NCBI RefSeq assembly: GCF_038006045.1
Contig: NZ_JBBOUK010000001.1
Span: 1,529,001 to 1,593,000, forward strand
DNA from: Exiguobacterium sp. FSL W8-0210
GTDB lineage: Bacteria; Bacillota; Bacilli; Exiguobacteriales; Exiguobacteriaceae
Direction of reading: 5' to 3'
Length of the DNA: 64,000 nt
In this document: one piece after another, positions 61,701 to 64,000 of the stretch
Position numbering within the stretch: position 1 is the stretch's first letter
Layout of the letters: each line of letters begins with the position of its first letter
Translations under genes and position numbers: made by a program
The notes under the pieces: generated by a model
Databases searched by the model: none
Told to the model about the DNA's origin: nothing
Seen by the model: the letters and a program-made list of their open reading frames with translations, nothing else

Positions 61701-62174
61701 TTAGTCTTCAACTTGTTCGCCAATCCCGGAGAAGACGGCTAGTTCGTCACCCGGTACGGCAACGATCGTCGCGTCGGCTTGGTGTGGCGCGAGACCGATA
61801 TCGATCGCCCACGATTCGTAATATGTATCCGACCCGTTCAGGACGAGCGTTTGTCCGTTACTGAAGGTCAAGAATAGGTGTGGTGCCGTCTTGCCGATCC
61901 GGACACCCGTGATCCGTTCCGCGTGAAGCGAGACGATCAAGTGTAACATCTCTTCCTTCGTCGCATGGCGGACGACCCAGTCCTGTGTCGTCTCGACATC
62001 GCCATAAAACAGACGATCCGTCTCGATCCGAAGTCGTAGTTCAGGCGCAGTCGTATCGAACAAATTGATGAATTCGAGCGTGACGTAGCCTGCGACATGG
62101 ACCGTCGCTAACTGTGTGCCGATGAAATAGGTCGTCAAGAGCTGACGGGCGAGTTGATGATCTTCTTTGTTCAT
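61701..62174 (-). CDS. Uncharacterised protein (157 aa)
   Basis: 157 residues, soluble, beta-rich (TVHVAGYVTLEFINLFD..., ELRLRIETDRLFYGD, HLFLTFSNGQTLVLNG). No family recognised. AATGAGGTG precedes the ATG at 62174. It is directly followed by the nucleotidyltransferase gene in the same direction, so they probably form one transcript; an antitoxin-like partnership is conceivable but unsupported. Confidence 0.68.
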   Translation of the reverse strand: MNKEDHQLARQLLTTYFIGTQLATVHVAGYVTLEFINLFDTTAPELRLRIETDRLFYGDVETTQDWVVRHATKEEMLHLIVSLHAERITGVRIGKTAPHLFLTFSNGQTLVLNGSDTYYESWAIDIGLAPHQADATIVAVPGDELAVFSGIGEQVED

Positions 62175-62373
62175 GATGAGCACCTCATTTAAAAAGAATG
62201 AATGGTATCGGGATGAGTCCGAGAAACTTACTTCCACTCAATTTACCACAAATTAGTCGATACGAACATGAGAAGAAAGGCATGTTTTCGGTTTTCTGCG
62301 GCACGGAGGTGAGAATACGGTATACTGATGAAGAACTGACGTCGATCGTGATCGACAGAGAGGAGCTCCATTC

Positions 62374-62943
62374 ATGCAATATTTCTACATGAGACCCTAT
62401 CCGAATGATCCAGACTGTTCTACGCAACAAGCGGAAGCCGACAAGATTGATGTGACGACACGTGTCATCGAGACGCATGATTCGGCCAAACGACGGACGG
62501 AATTAGAACAGATGCTCGAGACACTTCAGACGGGAGACGAAGTCATCGTCACGCATCTCTACATCTTAGCAGACTCGACGCGGCACTTGATCGAGATGCT
62601 CGAGCACATGGAGACACGCGGTGCGACGCTGTGGTCACTCCGCGAACAGATTCGGACGAGCGAGCGTGCCTCCTTGTCGTTTCTTGAAACGGCACGCCAC
62701 CTGGTCCAGCTGCAAAGTGACGTCATCAGCATGTCGACACGTGCCGGACTCTCAAAAGCAAAAGAGCAAGGAAAACAGACCGGTCGACCGCGCAAACCCG
62801 ATGAAAATGTCCGCCGCGCGATTGCGATGTATCAAAGTAAAAACTATTCACTCGCTGATATCCGCGAACAGACCGGTATTAGTAAAAGTACATTGTATCG
62901 ATATCTCGAAAGCGAGACGATCGATGCAACGGATAAAGGCTGA
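62374..62943 (+). CDS. Serine-recombinase homologue with degenerate active site
   Basis: 189 residues laid out like a Tn3-type resolvase: a catalytic-domain-like region (1-105), the AGLSKAKEQGKQTGRPRKP hinge and a helix-turn-helix (YSLADIREQTGISKSTLYRYL, 160-180). The active site is lost: the YxRVSTxxQ motif is MRPYPNDPDCSTQQ, and the RLDRLGRS arginines are replaced in THLYILADST. It may bind DNA without recombining it, comparable to B. subtilis YneB-like proteins. GAGGAG precedes the ATG; terminator follows. Confidence 0.82.
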   Translation: MQYFYMRPYPNDPDCSTQQAEADKIDVTTRVIETHDSAKRRTELEQMLETLQTGDEVIVTHLYILADSTRHLIEMLEHMETRGATLWSLREQIRTSERASLSFLETARHLVQLQSDVISMSTRAGLSKAKEQGKQTGRPRKPDENVRRAIAMYQSKNYSLADIREQTGISKSTLYRYLESETIDATDKG

Positions 62944-62968
62944 CTCCATTGTGGAATCAGCCTTTTTT
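62936..62968. terminator. Terminator
   Basis: AAGGCTGACTCCA pairs with TGGAATCAGCCTT (one mismatch) and is followed by T residues. It overlaps the recombinase stop codon. Confidence 0.88.
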
Positions 62969-62969
62969 G

Positions 62970-63377
62970 TCAGCTATTTTGCTTTAATGTGTTGCCGAGC
63001 CATTTTTGGAGGGCTTTACCGCCTTCATAGAACGAACAATCCCGTAATTCATACGTATGACCGCCTTGTTCAATCAAGTCGAGGAACGTATTCCCGACGT
63101 CCCGGTTTTCCCATTTCCGCTGATCCGTCAAATACTTGAAGCCAAAGTTACACTCGACGTTGAAGATGATGTGGAAGGGTTCCTTGAAAGATTGGACGGC
63201 GCGGATCATCTCGATCAAAATCATTCGTTTTGGTGACGACGCTTCGAACGTATCGAACAGTGTCGTCCGGCGTCCGTGAAACTCGATGACGCGGATCGCG
63301 CGACCGGTATCCGCTTTAAAATCATAACTCGTCCGAATCGAGACGATGATTTCACGTTGGTCTGGTTGTACTGGCAT
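62970..63377 (-). CDS. Uncharacterised protein (135 aa)
   Basis: 135 residues, alpha/beta, no membrane segment (MPVQPDQREIIVSIRTSY..., RVIEFHGRRTTLFDTFEASSPKRMILIEMIRAVQSF). The beta-hairpin start and the acidic ITFNVECNFG-like middle (HIIFNVECNFGFKYL) might suggest an RNase H-like fold, but this is weak. AGGAAGCG lies upstream of the ATG. Convergent with the recombinase-like gene. Confidence 0.65.
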   Translation of the reverse strand: MPVQPDQREIIVSIRTSYDFKADTGRAIRVIEFHGRRTTLFDTFEASSPKRMILIEMIRAVQSFKEPFHIIFNVECNFGFKYLTDQRKWENRDVGNTFLDLIEQGGHTYELRDCSFYEGGKALQKWLGNTLKQNS

Positions 63378-63522
63378 GGTGTATCGCTTCCTTTCTCTCG
63401 GTCGATTATAGCATGGACCTGTTCAATTTTAATAGATGTCAACGACTCGGTCTCAAGAAGGATTGTCGTAACCTAAAATTTGTCTTATACTAAAATTACC
63501 AAATACATAAAGGAGCGTTTTC

Positions 63523-63906
63523 GTGAAACATCTATTTTCGATACTCCTCTCGGCGAGCCTCTTGTTCACGGGTTGCTACTGCACTCTCGACGAACGAACG
63601 GACGAGCCACACTTCAAATCACGTGCCCGCTCCATCTCCTCGTATCATACTTTCGATATCGAATACGCGAAAGGACTACGCAAGGAACAAGTCTCAAACC
63701 GTACGGTTACCGTGACGGATTCAAATGGTGAGCGGATGCAAACGGAGATTGAAGTCCTAGACGGCAAAGAAATCCGAATCAAACCACCGCGTACTGGATA
63801 TAAAAAAGGACGTCGCTACATCATCCACATTCGGGATTCAATCGACGCCCGGAAAGAAGTACATACGAATACGATTCGGGAACGAACCTTCACTGTCGAC
63901 CGCTGA
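63523..63906 (+). CDS. Small lipoprotein with Ig-like domain
   Basis: 127 residues. GTG start at 63523 after AAGGAG; the signal peptide ends in the lipobox LFTGC (C18). The mature part (RTVTVTDSNGERMQTEIEVLDGKEIRIKPPRTGYKKGRRYIIHI, described by pieces) resembles the SbsA/Big_5 Ig-like fold common in surface proteins of Bacilli. Function unknown; a terminator overlaps its 3' end. Confidence 0.75.
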   Translation: MKHLFSILLSASLLFTGCYCTLDERTDEPHFKSRARSISSYHTFDIEYAKGLRKEQVSNRTVTVTDSNGERMQTEIEVLDGKEIRIKPPRTGYKKGRRYIIHIRDSIDARKEVHTNTIRERTFTVDR

Positions 63907-63926
63907 CAGCCAAGGTTCGTTTTTAT
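63883..63926 (+). terminator. Terminator
   Basis: CGAACCTT..CTGTC pairs with GACAG..AAGGTTCG and is followed by five T residues; it begins inside the lipoprotein gene. Confidence 0.85.
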
Positions 63927-64000
63927 TTAGAGCGAGCTGGAAAAACGGTATAACTCATCGAGATGACGCCATCGATCACAAGAACGAGTCCCCACAGTTG
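63923..64000 (-). CDS. C-terminus of a probable membrane protein (cut by window edge)
   Basis: The last 25 codons of a minus-strand gene, reading LWGLVLVIDGVISMSYTVFPARSK and ending in TAA at 63923. The hydrophobic segment suggests the final transmembrane helix of a membrane protein. The rest lies beyond the window. Confidence 0.5.
   Translation of the reverse strand, partial: QLWGLVLVIDGVISMSYTVFPARSK

Overview
The window looks like a chromosomal segment of a low-to-moderate-GC Bacillota, most likely Exiguobacterium or a close relative. That is inference from gene content and codon use, not a database match. Many genes have recognisable Bacillus subtilis counterparts (ohrR, ydbST, efeUOB/ywbLMN, yflT, ykoEDC, ctc, parE-parC-yneT). 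Start sites carry strong AGGAGG-type ribosome binding sites with frequent GTG/TTG starts, and most units end in clear hairpin terminators. I saw no rRNA, tRNA, CRISPR array, prophage block or intact insertion sequence.

Layout. 1-300: the 3' part of a rod-shaped, possibly 6S-like RNA and its terminator. 300-1,280: divergent ohr/ohrR around an OhrR operator. 1,860-5,570: a plus-strand operon ydbS-ydbT-alpha/beta hydrolase (frameshifted)-PP2C-like phosphatase. 5,600-8,160: small and uncharacterised genes, one broken by an in-frame TGA. 8,205-11,950: an AT-rich, evidently acquired alpha-glucoside island (EIICB remnant, 6-phospho-alpha-glucosidase, RpiR-type regulator, EIIA). 11,959-19,390: a cation/proton antiporter, an SDR, a GNAT, a Gfo/Idh/MocA oxidoreductase, a secreted SH3/C39 protein and a DUF2339 protein. 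19,450-23,234: a Fur-box-controlled efeO-efeB-efeU iron operon. 23,250-29,610: a sigma-B-type stress gene, monooxygenase-fold proteins, a second gene with an in-frame TGA, an alpha/beta hydrolase, a WYL regulator and small membrane proteins. 29,678-33,800: divergent SDR/HxlR, then a moxR-DUF58-DUF4129-like operon. 34,000-38,170: DUF3006/ComEC-like hydrolase/histidine phosphatase, and DUF3307/SatD behind a double palindromic operator, then a Nudix gene.

38,467-43,415 is the yneT-parE-parC block on the minus strand. It is followed by a 428-bp spacer holding a 47-bp repeat pair and a 26-bp perfect palindrome in front of a xerS-like recombinase gene. From 44,916 a tightly coupled operon encodes a SWIM-SNF2 ATPase, a PlsY-type acyltransferase and an unusual GNAT-class V aminotransferase fusion. 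This is my best candidate for an undescribed system. Then come ctc (sigma-B-type promoter), a TPP riboswitch with ykoEDC and an FAD oxidoreductase. The right end holds an alpha/beta hydrolase, paired lipoproteins, an IsdG-like haem monooxygenase, a cysteine-cluster/pentapeptide-repeat protein, a nucleotidyltransferase, a catalytically degenerate serine recombinase and the last codons of a membrane protein cut by the window edge.

Three genes are broken by single changes (frameshift near 4,525; in-frame TGA at 7,944 and 25,366). They may be true pseudogenes or sequence errors.
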